A stretch of DNA of 38,925 nt from a virus. The position numbers and the translations under genes are program-made. Shown here in pieces: positions 12,389 through 20,315 of this stretch. The stretch lies in the IMG/VR virus record IMGVR_UViG_3300047476_001445, positions 1 to 38,925 of that record; one strand, given 5' to 3'. A model generated the notes under the pieces. The model saw only the letters and a program-made list of their open reading frames with translations. It was not told the DNA's origin and did no database searches. The number at the start of each line of letters is the position of its first letter. The stretch's first letter is position 1.

Positions 12389-12398
12389 GTGCTATAAT
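12389..12398 (+). promoter_or_regulatory. Extended -10 promoter before the late genes
   Basis: GTGCTATAAT: a perfect TATAAT (12393-12398) with TGn directly upstream and no evident -35, an arrangement typical of extended -10 or activator-dependent promoters. The same ten bases occur in the leftward promoter at 813-822. Predicted transcript start is about 12405, at the first base of a stable stem. Confidence 0.72.
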
Positions 12399-12404
12399 CC
12401 CTCT

Positions 12405-12524
12405 GTCGGTGTAATGTACTGCCGCCGACACCACACACCATAGCCGCTGCAGGTTCTGTGAACAGTCTCAGCGGCAAAGAGCCCCCGGAATTACGAGCGT
12501 TGTATCGTAAATCCGGGGGTTTTT
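12405..12524 (+). ncRNA. Structured leader RNA between late promoter and terminator
   Basis: About 120 non-coding bases lie between the promoter at 12389-12398 and the terminator at 12482-12524. Two further stems are visible: TGTCGG/CCGACA (12404-12409 with 12425-12430), and GCCGCTG/CAGCGGC (12443-12449 with 12469-12475), which encloses GTTC/GAAC (12453-12456 with 12460-12463). The position, directly before the lysis and morphogenesis genes, is that of the lambda 6S RNA or of a put-like antitermination element. The terminated RNA could also act as a free small RNA. Function is inferred from layout. Confidence 0.62.
12482..12524 (+). terminator. Strong intrinsic terminator ahead of the late operon
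   Basis: A 15-base stem with one mismatch (12482-12496 with 12505-12519), an 8-base loop and TTTTT at 12520-12524. It ends the early arm and the short late leader alike, so late transcription must bypass it. Confidence 0.9.
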
Positions 12525-12569
12525 CTGTATGATGAAAACAGCGGCAAAAATAACAGATTTGGGGGCGGC

Positions 12570-12827
12570 ATGGAACCGGGAATGATGGAGATGCGTGAGA
12601 TGCTTATCGAGCTCAAGCTCAAGCTGCAGCATCTGAGCCAGACGGTTGATCTGGCGTTGCTGCAATCGACCGAGCGTACCAATAAACTCGAGCAGCAGTT
12701 CCTTGACTATCAGCGCACCAACGATGCCAAGGTCTACGCACTTGAGCGCAATTTGTGGCTCGCCGTCGGCGCCGCGTCAGCCATCACGACCGCCCTGCCG
12801 TACATCATCAGACTATGGGAGAAGTGA
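12570..12827 (+). CDS. Lysis-cassette membrane protein, XhlA-like
   Basis: An 85-residue protein. A long amphipathic helix with heptad leucines (residues 5-60, for example L-I-E-L-K-L-K-L-Q-H-L) is followed by one hydrophobic span near 65-82 (L-W-L-A-V-G-A-A-S-A-I-T-T-A-L-P-Y-I-I). This coiled-coil plus C-terminal anchor design is that of XhlA-type holin-associated proteins. It is the first gene after the late terminator and overlaps the holin-like gene as TGATG. Confidence 0.72.
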   Translation: MEPGMMEMREMLIELKLKLQHLSQTVDLALLQSTERTNKLEQQFLDYQRTNDAKVYALERNLWLAVGAASAITTALPYIIRLWEK

Positions 12828-13087
12828 TGGAAACACTCATCATCCAGGCTATGGCCATCACGACCGTTGCCAAGGTGCTCGTGGATATGACACGCCTCGG
12901 GTATCCAAAGGCGCCGCGCTGGATCTGGCCAGTCGCCGCACTCGGGTACTCGGTCGTCGTGTCGCTGCTTATCCTGGCGGCCACGGGTGACGCAGTGACG
13001 GCGCAATCGATCGCTCAGTCCATCCTATCCGCCATCCTCGCCGCTGGTGCATCCGTCGGCGTGACCGAGCTGCAGAAGAGGGTATAG
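12827..13087 (+). CDS. Holin
   Basis: An 86-residue protein with three likely membrane segments: the N-terminal ILIIQAMAIT-type stretch of residues 3-18, W-P-V-A-A-L-G-Y-S-V-V-V-S-L-L-I-L-A-A (34-52), and A-Q-S-I-L-S-A-I-L-A-A-G-A-S-V-G (63-78), with a short charged C-terminus. Size, topology and placement immediately before an amidase identify it as the holin that permeabilises the inner membrane. Start chosen by the TGATG overlap. Confidence 0.78.
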   Translation: METLIIQAMAITTVAKVLVDMTRLGYPKAPRWIWPVAALGYSVVVSLLILAATGDAVTAQSIAQSILSAILAAGASVGVTELQKRV

Positions 13088-13088
13088 C

Positions 13089-13583
13089 ATGAGCCGATAC
13101 ACCGTGTCATCCGTCCCATCCATGAGCACCGGCGGACCGCGCACGCGGCCTATCCAGGTGATTGTGCTCCACCACACCGGCGGTCAGTCGTCGTGCGAAA
13201 ACGACATCAAATACTTGCGCCAAAATGCCGCGGGCGTCTCAATCCACGTCGTCATCGACAAGGCCGGGCACCGCACGCGCATGGTGCCCGACGAAACCGT
13301 CGCCTACCATGTGGGATACTCCAAGGTCGGCAGCCTCGGCCATCCCAACGACGTGAGCCTTGGTATCGAATTGTGCAACCGCGGGTCAAAAAACACCCCC
13401 GACCCCTACACCCACGAGCAAGTGGACTCATGCGCCGAGCAGGTCGCGACCTGGCTCAAGCAGCACCCCACCATCCAGATGATTACACCCCACGCGGGGA
13501 TTGATACCATGGGCAAATACGATCCGTATGGATTCCCATGGGATATTTTTTGGCGTCTCGTCGCTGAGCATCGACTCAGCTAG
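13089..13583 (+). CDS. Endolysin, N-acetylmuramoyl-L-alanine amidase (amidase_2)
   Basis: A 164-residue single-domain zinc amidase that cleaves the bond between MurNAc and the peptide stem. Zinc ligands expected at H28 (in V-L-H-H-T-G-G), H135 (T-P-H-A-G-I) and D145 (K-Y-D-P-Y-G-F-P-W) are all present, with E94 in G-I-E-L-C-N and H53/H74 in the usual strands. There is no signal peptide and no separate wall-binding domain, so release depends on the holin. It starts one base after the holin stop. Confidence 0.92.
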   Translation: MSRYTVSSVPSMSTGGPRTRPIQVIVLHHTGGQSSCENDIKYLRQNAAGVSIHVVIDKAGHRTRMVPDETVAYHVGYSKVGSLGHPNDVSLGIELCNRGSKNTPDPYTHEQVDSCAEQVATWLKQHPTIQMITPHAGIDTMGKYDPYGFPWDIFWRLVAEHRLS

Positions 13584-13596
13584 AAAGTGATACAGG

Positions 13597-14130
13597 ATGC
13601 ACACTGAAGCGTACGCATACCTGACCAGCATGCGCAGTGCTATGCAATGGCACGGGCCAGTCCTTGAGATTGGCAGCATCAACATCAACGGCTCGGCTCG
13701 AGATTTGTGGGGAAATCTTCAGCCATACCACGGGGTCGACATCGTGCCCGGCCCAGGCGTGGACTACGTGCTCGACATTCGCGACATCGAAAACCCGGCC
13801 GAGTCGGTGTTGTCGGCACCCTATCGGACGATTCTCTGCACTGAGGTCCTCGAGCACGTCGACCCGGCCACGCTCGTGCCGGCCATGCTCCGATTCTGTC
13901 ACGGTCGATCGCAGGTACTCATCACCTGTGCAGGACCGACACGCCAGACGCACAGCGCCGACGGCGCACCTGAGCTGAAGCCCGGCGAGTATTACAAGAA
14001 TGTCGACCCCGACGCGCTCCGCGCGCTGTTGATTGCCACGCCACCGGGGCTCAAGGTGCTGACGTGTGTGGTGATGGTGTCGGCCGACCGCGGCGATGTG
14101 TACGCACACGCCGAATATCAGAGGATGTAG
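13597..14130 (+). CDS. Class I SAM-dependent methyltransferase
   Basis: A 177-residue protein. V-L-E-I-G-S-I-N-I-N-G-S (22-33) occupies the SAM-binding motif I with GSxNxNGS instead of GxGxG, a variant seen in a methyltransferase-11-like subgroup. Next come G-V-D-I-V-P-G-P-G-V-D (motif II), V-L-D-I-R-D, and I-L-C-T-E-V-L-E-H-V (motif IV with C-T-E-V-L-E-H). The substrate is unknown: protein, sugar or small molecule are more likely than DNA, as there is no target-recognition domain or DPPY/PC motif. It lies between lysis and terminase genes in the late operon. Confidence 0.8.
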   Translation: MHTEAYAYLTSMRSAMQWHGPVLEIGSININGSARDLWGNLQPYHGVDIVPGPGVDYVLDIRDIENPAESVLSAPYRTILCTEVLEHVDPATLVPAMLRFCHGRSQVLITCAGPTRQTHSADGAPELKPGEYYKNVDPDALRALLIATPPGLKVLTCVVMVSADRGDVYAHAEYQRM

Positions 14131-14132
14131 CT

Positions 14133-14825
14133 ATGAAATTCCCCGACAAGCCAGAGGTGATGCCGGTACAGGATCGCACGGGTTGGCGCAGTTATCCTAA
14201 TGACGCCATGAACATCCAGCCGGACAAGTCCGACGCTGTTTTTCAAGTGCTGCAGGGAGATAACAACAAATCAGCCCCGTGGGGCGTGCGTGTCTATCGT
14301 TGTCCGCGCAATACCAGAACCGTCGAACTGCTGTTTGAGAATATCGGCGGGCACGGCACGATTGGCGTTGTCAATCGGCAGTTGATATTTGCCTACACCG
14401 ATAAGGATTGGATTCAGCGCTGGGTAAAAATTCCTGGTTATATACCGTTTGACTCGGACGTCAGCGGCACGACGGTCAACATCGACGAGACGGCCATGGC
14501 GGCGTACAAGGCACAAGTGGCACTCGCCCAGAACACCGCCAGCCAGGCGTCGTACAACGCAAACTCGGCGCTGGCCATGGCGAAAAAGTCGCTTGAGCAG
14601 GACGTCGCACAGGAAAACGAGCTTATCGAACTCCGCGCCCAGGTGCAGGCACTGCAGGCGCAGATGCTGACGCGTGCGCAGGTCGAGGACATCGTCTGGT
14701 CGAAAATCTGGGACGTGAACTACCTGATCCGTGAGGGATTCCGCAAGGGGTCGAGCGGCATCCGTGAGGTGCAGGATTACCTCGTCGACCTGGCCACGTA
14801 CATCCGCACGGTTGTCGGGCGCTAG
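14133..14825 (+). CDS. Hypothetical late protein, probable virion-associated
   Basis: A 230-residue protein starting MKFPDKPEV. The strand-rich N-terminal half (to about 110) includes Y-T-D-K-D-W-I-Q-R-W-V-K-I-P-G-Y. An alanine-rich helical region (125-195, with Q-A-Q-M-L-T-R-A-Q-V-E) looks like a trimeric coiled coil, followed by a helical end. The fold plan resembles fibre or head-decoration proteins, but no family is recognised. It ends 24 bases before terS. Confidence 0.6.
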   Translation: MKFPDKPEVMPVQDRTGWRSYPNDAMNIQPDKSDAVFQVLQGDNNKSAPWGVRVYRCPRNTRTVELLFENIGGHGTIGVVNRQLIFAYTDKDWIQRWVKIPGYIPFDSDVSGTTVNIDETAMAAYKAQVALAQNTASQASYNANSALAMAKKSLEQDVAQENELIELRAQVQALQAQMLTRAQVEDIVWSKIWDVNYLIREGFRKGSSGIREVQDYLVDLATYIRTVVGR

Positions 14826-14849
14826 TCGCCCGAGGATGACGATATAGAT

Positions 14850-15299
14850 ATGGTACACAAGGGAAGCGCAAAACAGCGGGGTGCACCAGAGGAGCGCGAG
14901 GAGCTGATGGCTCGCGCGTGGGAATTTCGCAAGGCGGGCATGAGTGTACGCGAAATCGGCCGCGAGCTGGGCGTCAGCCATAACACCGCCCACCGATATA
15001 TCACCAAGCGGCTGCAGGAGTACATGAGCGAGACACGCGCAACCGTCGCCGAGGTGGTGACGCTCGAGCTGCAGCGCCTCGATCAACTGACGCAGTCGCT
15101 GTGGGAAAAGGCCGCGCTCGGCGGCGATACGCGCGCCGTCGATAGTCTGCTCAAAATCATGGAGCGCCGGTCGAAATATCTTGGACTCGATGTCCAGCAG
15201 ACCAGCAAAACGGTCAGCATCTCCGTGACCCCCGACGAGCTAGCAGGGATGTCCGATGACGAGCTCACCAATCTCATCACCACCCTCGAGCGAGCGTGA
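14850..15299 (+). CDS. terS: Terminase small subunit
   Basis: A 149-residue protein. The N-terminal helix-turn-helix (residues 20-50) reads R-K-A-G-M-S-V-R-E-I-G-R-E-L-G-V-S-H-N-T-A-H-R-Y. The middle is a long helix that would form the oligomeric core, then a C-terminal acidic tail contacting the large subunit. It recognises the packaging site and presents DNA to TerL. Identification rests on fold, length and its 44-base overlap with terL. The overlap implies coupled translation. Confidence 0.82.
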   Translation: MVHKGSAKQRGAPEEREELMARAWEFRKAGMSVREIGRELGVSHNTAHRYITKRLQEYMSETRATVAEVVTLELQRLDQLTQSLWEKAALGGDTRAVDSLLKIMERRSKYLGLDVQQTSKTVSISVTPDELAGMSDDELTNLITTLERA

Positions 15300-16599
15300 C
15301 GCCCTCTATCTCCGGCTGAAGCTGGAGCAGGAGCGGCGTCGACGTCTGCGGGGTGATTTGGTATTTCGTGGTGCCGCTGGCGAGGCGCAGACCATCACGG
15401 CGTCCGAGTGGATTATCTCGGGACCAGCCGAGACGGGAAAGACATTTGCCAGCATGACCCGTCTGCACCGCGAGTGCATGCGCGTAGGTAATGCGCGCTT
15501 TGTCATTGTGCGCAAAGTCCGCGCGTGGATTTACGAGACCGCCCTGCGCACGTGGGAGCGCGTCATCGTCCAGGGCCCGATGAAGCCGAAAAAATACGGC
15601 GGCGTCAGGCCGTTTTTGTATGTCTATCCCAACGGCACCACCGTTTTCATCGCCGGCTTGGACGTCAGCGGTTCGGTGCTGTCGGGTGAGTTCGACGGGG
15701 TGTACGTCAATCAGGCCGAGGAATTGACCAGCGACGACTGGGAGACGCTCACCACCCGCACGACGGGCCGCGGTGCCAAGACCGAAACCCCGATGCTATT
15801 TGGCGACTGCAACCCCGACGACCCCGAGCACTGGATACTCCAGCGCCACGCGGCCGGATCGCTGACGCTGCTGTACTCGCGCCACATCGACAACCCCAGT
15901 TTGCACGACGGCACCGACTGGACAGCGCAGGGTATCCGCACGATATCCAAGCTGCAGGCGCTGACGGGTCCCCGATACGCTCGTTTGTACATGGGCGAGT
16001 GGGTGCGGGACGATGGCCCAGAAAGCTTCCTGCCGTCGATGGCCATGTACGATGCGTGTCGGGTCGATATTCCCGCGCTCACGCCATCACAGCCGATGGT
16101 GATCGCCCTCGACGCCGCGCTGACCGGCGACACATTCGCCCTGGTCGGCGTGACCCGTCACCCAGACGACCCCGAGCATCTCGTCGTGCGCATCTCGCGC
16201 ATGTGGGTGCCGGGAGGCGAGCCGCTCGATTTTACGGCAATCGAGGTTGAGATACGCGCCATCATCGCGGCGTACAATGTTGTGCAGGTGTGCTACGACC
16301 CCTACCAGATGCATTATTTCAGCCAGCGCTTGGCAGACTCCGTGTGGATTGAGCCGTTCAATCAGGGCAACGACAGACTCGAGGCAGACGCCGGCTTGCG
16401 TGCGCTGTTTATCCAGCGCCGCATCAGCCACGACGGTACACACCACACGCTCCGCGAGCACTTGAGCAACGCCGACAGCCGGATGGATGAGACGGGGCAC
16501 AAGCTGCGCCTGGTCAAGCGTTCGGCACACCTCAAAATCGACGCGGCCGTGGCGCTGTCGATGGCGTGCTCGCGTGCGCTGTCGCTGAATCTCTACTAG
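15256..16599 (+). CDS. terL: Terminase large subunit
   Basis: A 447-residue packaging motor. Walker A is G-P-A-E-T-G-K-T at 56-63, Walker B with the catalytic glutamates is V-Y-V-N-Q-A-E-E at 149-156, and the RNase H-like nuclease acidic residues are D286 (A-L-D-A-A-L-T-G-D), D348 (C-Y-D-P-Y-Q-M) and D429 (K-I-D-A-A-V-A-L-S). Length and motif order fit phage TerL proteins. The packaging strategy cannot be assigned without a tree; the circularly closing assembly suggests headful packaging or cohesive ends. The start overlaps terS; a downstream in-frame start is possible. Confidence 0.95.
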   Translation: MTSSPISSPPSSERDALYLRLKLEQERRRRLRGDLVFRGAAGEAQTITASEWIISGPAETGKTFASMTRLHRECMRVGNARFVIVRKVRAWIYETALRTWERVIVQGPMKPKKYGGVRPFLYVYPNGTTVFIAGLDVSGSVLSGEFDGVYVNQAEELTSDDWETLTTRTTGRGAKTETPMLFGDCNPDDPEHWILQRHAAGSLTLLYSRHIDNPSLHDGTDWTAQGIRTISKLQALTGPRYARLYMGEWVRDDGPESFLPSMAMYDACRVDIPALTPSQPMVIALDAALTGDTFALVGVTRHPDDPEHLVVRISRMWVPGGEPLDFTAIEVEIRAIIAAYNVVQVCYDPYQMHYFSQRLADSVWIEPFNQGNDRLEADAGLRALFIQRRISHDGTHHTLREHLSNADSRMDETGHKLRLVKRSAHLKIDAAVALSMACSRALSLNLY

Positions 16600-16601
16600 G
16601 C

Positions 16602-16613
16602 TGCTATATAGCA
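16602..16613. promoter_or_regulatory. Palindrome with extended -10 in the terL-portal gap
   Basis: TGCTATATAGCA is a perfect 12-base palindrome in the 67-base gap between terL and portal. It contains TGC followed by TATATA, close to the GTGCTATAAT elements at 813-822 and 12389-12398. It may be a weak internal late promoter or a protein site; no -35 is evident. Confidence 0.42.
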
Positions 16614-16666
16614 TCTCGGCGTGCTGCATGGTACGCTGATACATAACGACAGATGGAGCGCACAGC

Positions 16667-18277
16667 ATGGCCACACTCGAGGATGTCCAGAAGCAATCAG
16701 TGACCGAGGGCGACGCGATCACCGCGACCGATGCGTCGGCGGTCAGTGTGTTTTTGGGACCGACGGCGTGGTCGAGCTATTTCTCGTCGGGGTTGCTTGA
16801 GGGCGTCAAGGGCGCAACCGGGCTGCCAATGTACGGCAGCAAAAACGCCGATTTCATCTTGAGCGAAACCCCGCTGCTGGAGAATATGTGGTCGAGCGCG
16901 GTCAACGCCGCCATCTCTAAGCAGGTCGCACTGGGATTCACCATCAAAGACGGCACGGACTCGGCACTGCGCACCAAGCAGGCCCAGCAGCTTATGCTGA
17001 CGTTTGACGGCTTATACGAGACGGGTCTCGCGCGTCATCTGCGCGACTACCTGACGACCGACAATGGGGCGTTCATCGAGATTGTCCGCCAGTCGTCGGC
17101 GGCGGGCTCCAAAGTCATCGGCCTGCGCCACCTCGACTCGATGCGGTGCTTCCGCACGGGTGACCCCGAGCGGCCGGTGGTGTACATGGACCGTCAGAGT
17201 GGCTACCACCTGATGCGCGCCGATGACGTCATCTCGATGAGCGATATGACCAGCCCCAAGCTCGAGATGCGCGGGTATGGCATCTCGGCAGCCCGGCGCG
17301 CATTCGAGACTATCCTCAAAATGGTGGCCATCGAGACGTACGTGCGCGAGAAAGTCAGCGGGTCGCGCAATCTCGCCATCCACATCGTCAACGGCATCAC
17401 TGCCGATCAGCTGGGCGGTGCATTGGCGTCGTCGGGCGAGGCGAATAAGGGCAAGGGGTTTGTTGTCTACAAGGGCAGCACCATCATCCCCATGCTGAAG
17501 TCTGAACCGCCCAGCGTCGTGACCATCCCCCTCGCCGAAATCCCCGACGGGTTTTCCGCTGCCGAGGAGCGCAAAGACGCTTACCTGCGATATGCCAACG
17601 CCCTCGGTGTGCCGGTGCAGGATATCCAGCCACTGAGTGGTCAGGGTCTGGGCACGGGCACCCAGTCGACAGTGCTGGCAGAGTCTGCCGACGGTCGCGG
17701 GCTGGCGGCGTGGCGAAAGGCATTCGAGCACGAAATCACCCACCGCGTATTCCCGACGGCCACGACTTTTAGCTTCGCCCGCGCCGATACCAAAGACAAG
17801 CAGGAAAAGGCGCAAGCGCTCGCCTCGATGAGCACGGCGCTGCAGACGCTCGTTGGGTCCGCTATCCTTACGCCTGAGCAGGCGCTCAACGTTCTCGTCG
17901 ACGACGGGTACATGCCGCGTGAGTTTCTGCAGACCGACGGCACCGCCGGCGGCGTCGTCGAGGACAATGACTCAATCCTGTCGGGCGCACAGGTCGCCGA
18001 GGCACAGCAGAACCAGCAGGCGGCCGCGGCCGAAATCCCCACCATCAACGGCCAGACGCTGGACGTCGAGCCCAACGTCGAGATGCGCAAGACCCTGCGC
18101 AGATTGGTCGAAAGCGCTGAGTCACTCAAGGCCCTCAAACCCCAGTATCTCAACTCCGAGACGTGGGTCAATAAACCGCCGACAATCCCACCGATGAGCG
18201 ACGACGAATTCGACGCGCTGCTGCTGGAGAATCTCCCCAGTGCCGAGCGCCTCGCCCGACGGGTACTCAATGACTAA
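16667..18277 (+). CDS. Portal protein
   Basis: A 536-residue protein. Position after terL, length, and the mix of alpha/beta core (residues 60-330, with D-N-G-A-F-I-E-I-V-R typical of portal wings) and a helical, Q/A-rich C-terminus support assignment as the dodecameric portal that forms the DNA channel. A helical A-Y-L-R-Y-A-N-A-L-G-V-P segment followed by S-T-V-L-A-E-S matches the stem/crown region of HK97/SPP1-like portals. Its end overlaps the minor head gene by 8 bases. Confidence 0.9.
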   Translation: MATLEDVQKQSVTEGDAITATDASAVSVFLGPTAWSSYFSSGLLEGVKGATGLPMYGSKNADFILSETPLLENMWSSAVNAAISKQVALGFTIKDGTDSALRTKQAQQLMLTFDGLYETGLARHLRDYLTTDNGAFIEIVRQSSAAGSKVIGLRHLDSMRCFRTGDPERPVVYMDRQSGYHLMRADDVISMSDMTSPKLEMRGYGISAARRAFETILKMVAIETYVREKVSGSRNLAIHIVNGITADQLGGALASSGEANKGKGFVVYKGSTIIPMLKSEPPSVVTIPLAEIPDGFSAAEERKDAYLRYANALGVPVQDIQPLSGQGLGTGTQSTVLAESADGRGLAAWRKAFEHEITHRVFPTATTFSFARADTKDKQEKAQALASMSTALQTLVGSAILTPEQALNVLVDDGYMPREFLQTDGTAGGVVEDNDSILSGAQVAEAQQNQQAAAAEIPTINGQTLDVEPNVEMRKTLRRLVESAESLKALKPQYLNSETWVNKPPTIPPMSDDEFDALLLENLPSAERLARRVLND

Positions 18278-18860
18278 GCGACAGAAGCGCATCCAAGCAC
18301 TCATCGAGTCATTCCTCAAAACCATCCGCGGATTGGTCAAGCCTATCGGGCCAGACTCAATCAATTTCGAGGACGGGCTGCCACTCTCTGACAATCAGGT
18401 CAATGAGTGGCGCCAGGGCATGACCAATGCCATCATGCAGCACCACTACGCTGCAGCGCTGGCAGGTGCCGAGGGGCGACCACTGACACCCACCGAGCAG
18501 GCGCAGGTCAAGGCAATCGTCGTCACCCAGGTGCAATACCTCGACCAATTCGCCGCGACGGTCGTCACTGATGAGGAATTTGACCGCACTTCGGCAGCAC
18601 GGGCCAACATGTACGCCAGCGCCGTGCGCTCCAGTTACGAGACGGCGGCCGCGGGGTTTCTGCCACTGCCAGCCATGCCAGCCGAGGGCACCATCTGCAT
18701 GAGCAATTGCAAATGCCTCTGGCGAGTGGAGACCATTGACGCCGAGGCGGGCGACTATGACGCCTACTGGGAGCGACACGCCGACGATAGCTGCCAGACG
18801 TGCATCGCACGCGAGCGCATGTGGTCGCCGGTCGCCATCCGTGGCGGGGTGCTGCTATGA
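18270..18860 (+). CDS. Minor head protein with cysteine cluster
   Basis: A 196-residue protein starting MTKRQKRIQ; the start overlaps the portal end. The N-terminal two thirds are helical. The C-terminal segment has C-M-S-N-C-K-C-L-W and, after an acidic stretch, C-Q-T-C-I-A-R-E-R-M-W-S-P, giving a CxxxCxC...CxxC arrangement typical of a class of phage head-morphogenesis proteins encoded right after the portal. It likely sits inside the head at the portal vertex. Metal binding is inferred. Confidence 0.72.
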   Translation: MTKRQKRIQALIESFLKTIRGLVKPIGPDSINFEDGLPLSDNQVNEWRQGMTNAIMQHHYAAALAGAEGRPLTPTEQAQVKAIVVTQVQYLDQFAATVVTDEEFDRTSAARANMYASAVRSSYETAAAGFLPLPAMPAEGTICMSNCKCLWRVETIDAEAGDYDAYWERHADDSCQTCIARERMWSPVAIRGGVLL

Positions 18861-19348
18861 GTGTGCGCGTCATCCTGCCCAAGCGTCTCGCGGTCGATGC
18901 AAAAAAACTCGAGACGGCCATCCGCAACACCATCACCATGCAGGCCAAGGCGGCGGCGGCGGATTTTGGCGCAACCACCAACACGTGGAAGCACAGAGTC
19001 CAGTTTTTCAACAAGCCCGTGCGCGAGATTGACCAGATTATCACGACCACAGACCCCATCTGGCTGATGCTCGAGGCGGGCACGCGTCCACACGCCATCA
19101 TGCCAAAGCCCACCAACAAAAGCGGGCTGTTGCGGTTTCAGTGGGGCGGGCCTGGGTCGTACAAAGCCAAAACCGCGCCCGGCCAGCTCACTAGTTTCAA
19201 AGGAGGCGCTCGCGGCCCGATTGTCTTTCGGCGTCGTGTGTGGCACCCCGGCACCGCCCCGCGTCTGTGGATCCCGACCGCGGCGGCCAAATGGCAGAGC
19301 CTGCTACCGGAAACGGTGCAGCGTGCGATAGATGCAGCAGTCAGATAG
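18857..19348 (+). CDS. HK97 gp10-like head-tail protein
   Basis: A 163-residue protein coupled to the preceding gene by an ATGA overlap. N-terminal helix, then W-L-M-L-E-A-G-T-R-P-H-A-I-M-P-K, and a C-terminal strand-rich part ending G-T-A-P-R-L-W-I-P-T. The order E-x-G-T-x-P-H-x-I and a late P-x-P-W-like end is the signature of the gp10/tail-completion family. Its location before, rather than after, the capsid gene is unusual for the family. Confidence 0.72.
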   Translation: MSVRVILPKRLAVDAKKLETAIRNTITMQAKAAAADFGATTNTWKHRVQFFNKPVREIDQIITTTDPIWLMLEAGTRPHAIMPKPTNKSGLLRFQWGGPGSYKAKTAPGQLTSFKGGARGPIVFRRRVWHPGTAPRLWIPTAAAKWQSLLPETVQRAIDAAVR

Positions 19349-19357
19349 GAGAGACTC

Positions 19358-19858
19358 ATGAGTACGCTGGAGGCGCTGCGGAAAATCGCAGCAGTGACCA
19401 AAATGAAGGCGGCGCCTGAGGTTATGCCGCTTGTCGACGCACTCAAGCTCACGCTGAGCGCGACGTTCGCCCTGTATTTCAAGGCGCACGTTATTCACTG
19501 GAACCTGGTCGGTATCCAGTTCGCCCCATACCACGAGTATTTTGGCGGCCTGTACGAAGAGCTGCACGGCGCAGTCGATCCCATCGCCGAGCACATCCGG
19601 GCACTGGATGCGAAAGCACCGGCCAGTCTGGCCGATTTCCTCGCCATCGATGCCAACCCCGAGCGCCTGACTGAAGAGTCGGATTTCGGTACCATGCTCA
19701 CGATTTTCGACGAGGAAAACGCCCGACTGGTGGGTATTTTCAAGACGGCCGTGATGGTCGCGGGCGAAATCGGCGAGCCAGGCGTGCAGAATTTCCTGCA
19801 GGATCGGCTCGATTACCATCAAAAACTCGCCTGGCAGTTGCGTAGCATCCGCCAGTAG
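19358..19858 (+). CDS. Dps-like ferritin encoded in the head module
   Basis: A 166-residue protein of the Dps (DNA protection in starvation) family, which oxidises ferrous iron with peroxide and stores it in a 12-subunit shell. The motif H-V-I-H-W-N-L-V-G-x-x-F-x-x-Y-H-E (44-60) and D74-x-x-x-E78 line up with the intersubunit ferroxidase ligands of E. coli Dps (H51, H63, D78, E82). The residue matching D67 is glycine (G63). The end D-Y-H-Q-K-L-A-W-Q-L-R matches the Dps C-terminal helix. It lies between the gp10-like and protease genes with AGGAGA before the ATG, so it is made with virion proteins. Whether it is packaged, co-assembles or protects the host late is unknown. Confidence 0.88.
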   Translation: MSTLEALRKIAAVTKMKAAPEVMPLVDALKLTLSATFALYFKAHVIHWNLVGIQFAPYHEYFGGLYEELHGAVDPIAEHIRALDAKAPASLADFLAIDANPERLTEESDFGTMLTIFDEENARLVGIFKTAVMVAGEIGEPGVQNFLQDRLDYHQKLAWQLRSIRQ

Positions 19859-19882
19859 TTTACTCTCGATGAGAGGGGTGCC

Positions 19883-20314
19883 ATGATAGCAGTATTCAAG
19901 AGCGCGCGCGGGTATCGGTGGCTTGCCATCAGCTCGACCGCGTACCGAGACCGAGACCTGGAAATCGTCAGCACGACGGCACTGAAAAGCGCGGTTGAAA
20001 CTGCCGACCCGCACGACCTGGGGCCTTTGCGCTTCTGGCACGTGCCTGGTCTTGACGTCGGCACCACTGACTATCAGGCACTCACCGATGATGGAAAGTG
20101 GCTCATTGAGTCCGGGCTCATCCCCGACGCCGAGATTGGGCAACACATGCAGCAGGCGCTGAAGGCCGGCAGATATCAAATGTCTATCGGTTTTCTGCAT
20201 CCTTTGGATGAGCCCAAAAATGGCGTATTTTCCAGCATCAGGATTTTCGAGCGCTCCATTGTGCCAGATGGTCGCGCCGCAAATCCACAAACAACATTCG
20301 GAATGGGAGGGTAG
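19883..20314 (+). CDS. Prohead maturation protease
   Basis: A 143-residue protein of the herpesvirus-assemblin-like phage protease group (S78/U35 type). Catalytic His is H53 (L-R-F-W-H-V-P-G) and Ser is S101 (Y-Q-M-S-I-G-F), with the following I-x-E-R-S-I-V-P motif near 122-128. It would cleave scaffold and capsid precursors during maturation. At 143 residues it is short but complete. GAGAGGGG precedes the ATG. It ends one base before the scaffold start. Confidence 0.87.
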   Translation: MIAVFKSARGYRWLAISSTAYRDRDLEIVSTTALKSAVETADPHDLGPLRFWHVPGLDVGTTDYQALTDDGKWLIESGLIPDAEIGQHMQQALKAGRYQMSIGFLHPLDEPKNGVFSSIRIFERSIVPDGRAANPQTTFGMGG

Positions 20315-20315
20315 C

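Noticed and set aside
12405-12480. tRNA or tmRNA in the late leader
   Set aside because: No cloverleaf, T-arm GTTCRA consensus in the right context or CCA end; the GTTC present is part of a small GTTC/GAAC hairpin.
13597-14130. DNA adenine or cytosine methyltransferase
   Set aside because: No DPPY-like or PC motif and no target-recognition domain; motif IV reads C-T-E-V-L-E-H, typical of small-molecule or protein methyltransferases.
14271-15086. 271-residue minus-strand reading frame
   Set aside because: Antisense to a late gene and to terS; no convincing start or domain.
17012-17815. 267-residue minus-strand reading frame opposite the portal
   Set aside because: Low-complexity His/Arg/Val-rich translation without a ribosome site, antisense to the portal.
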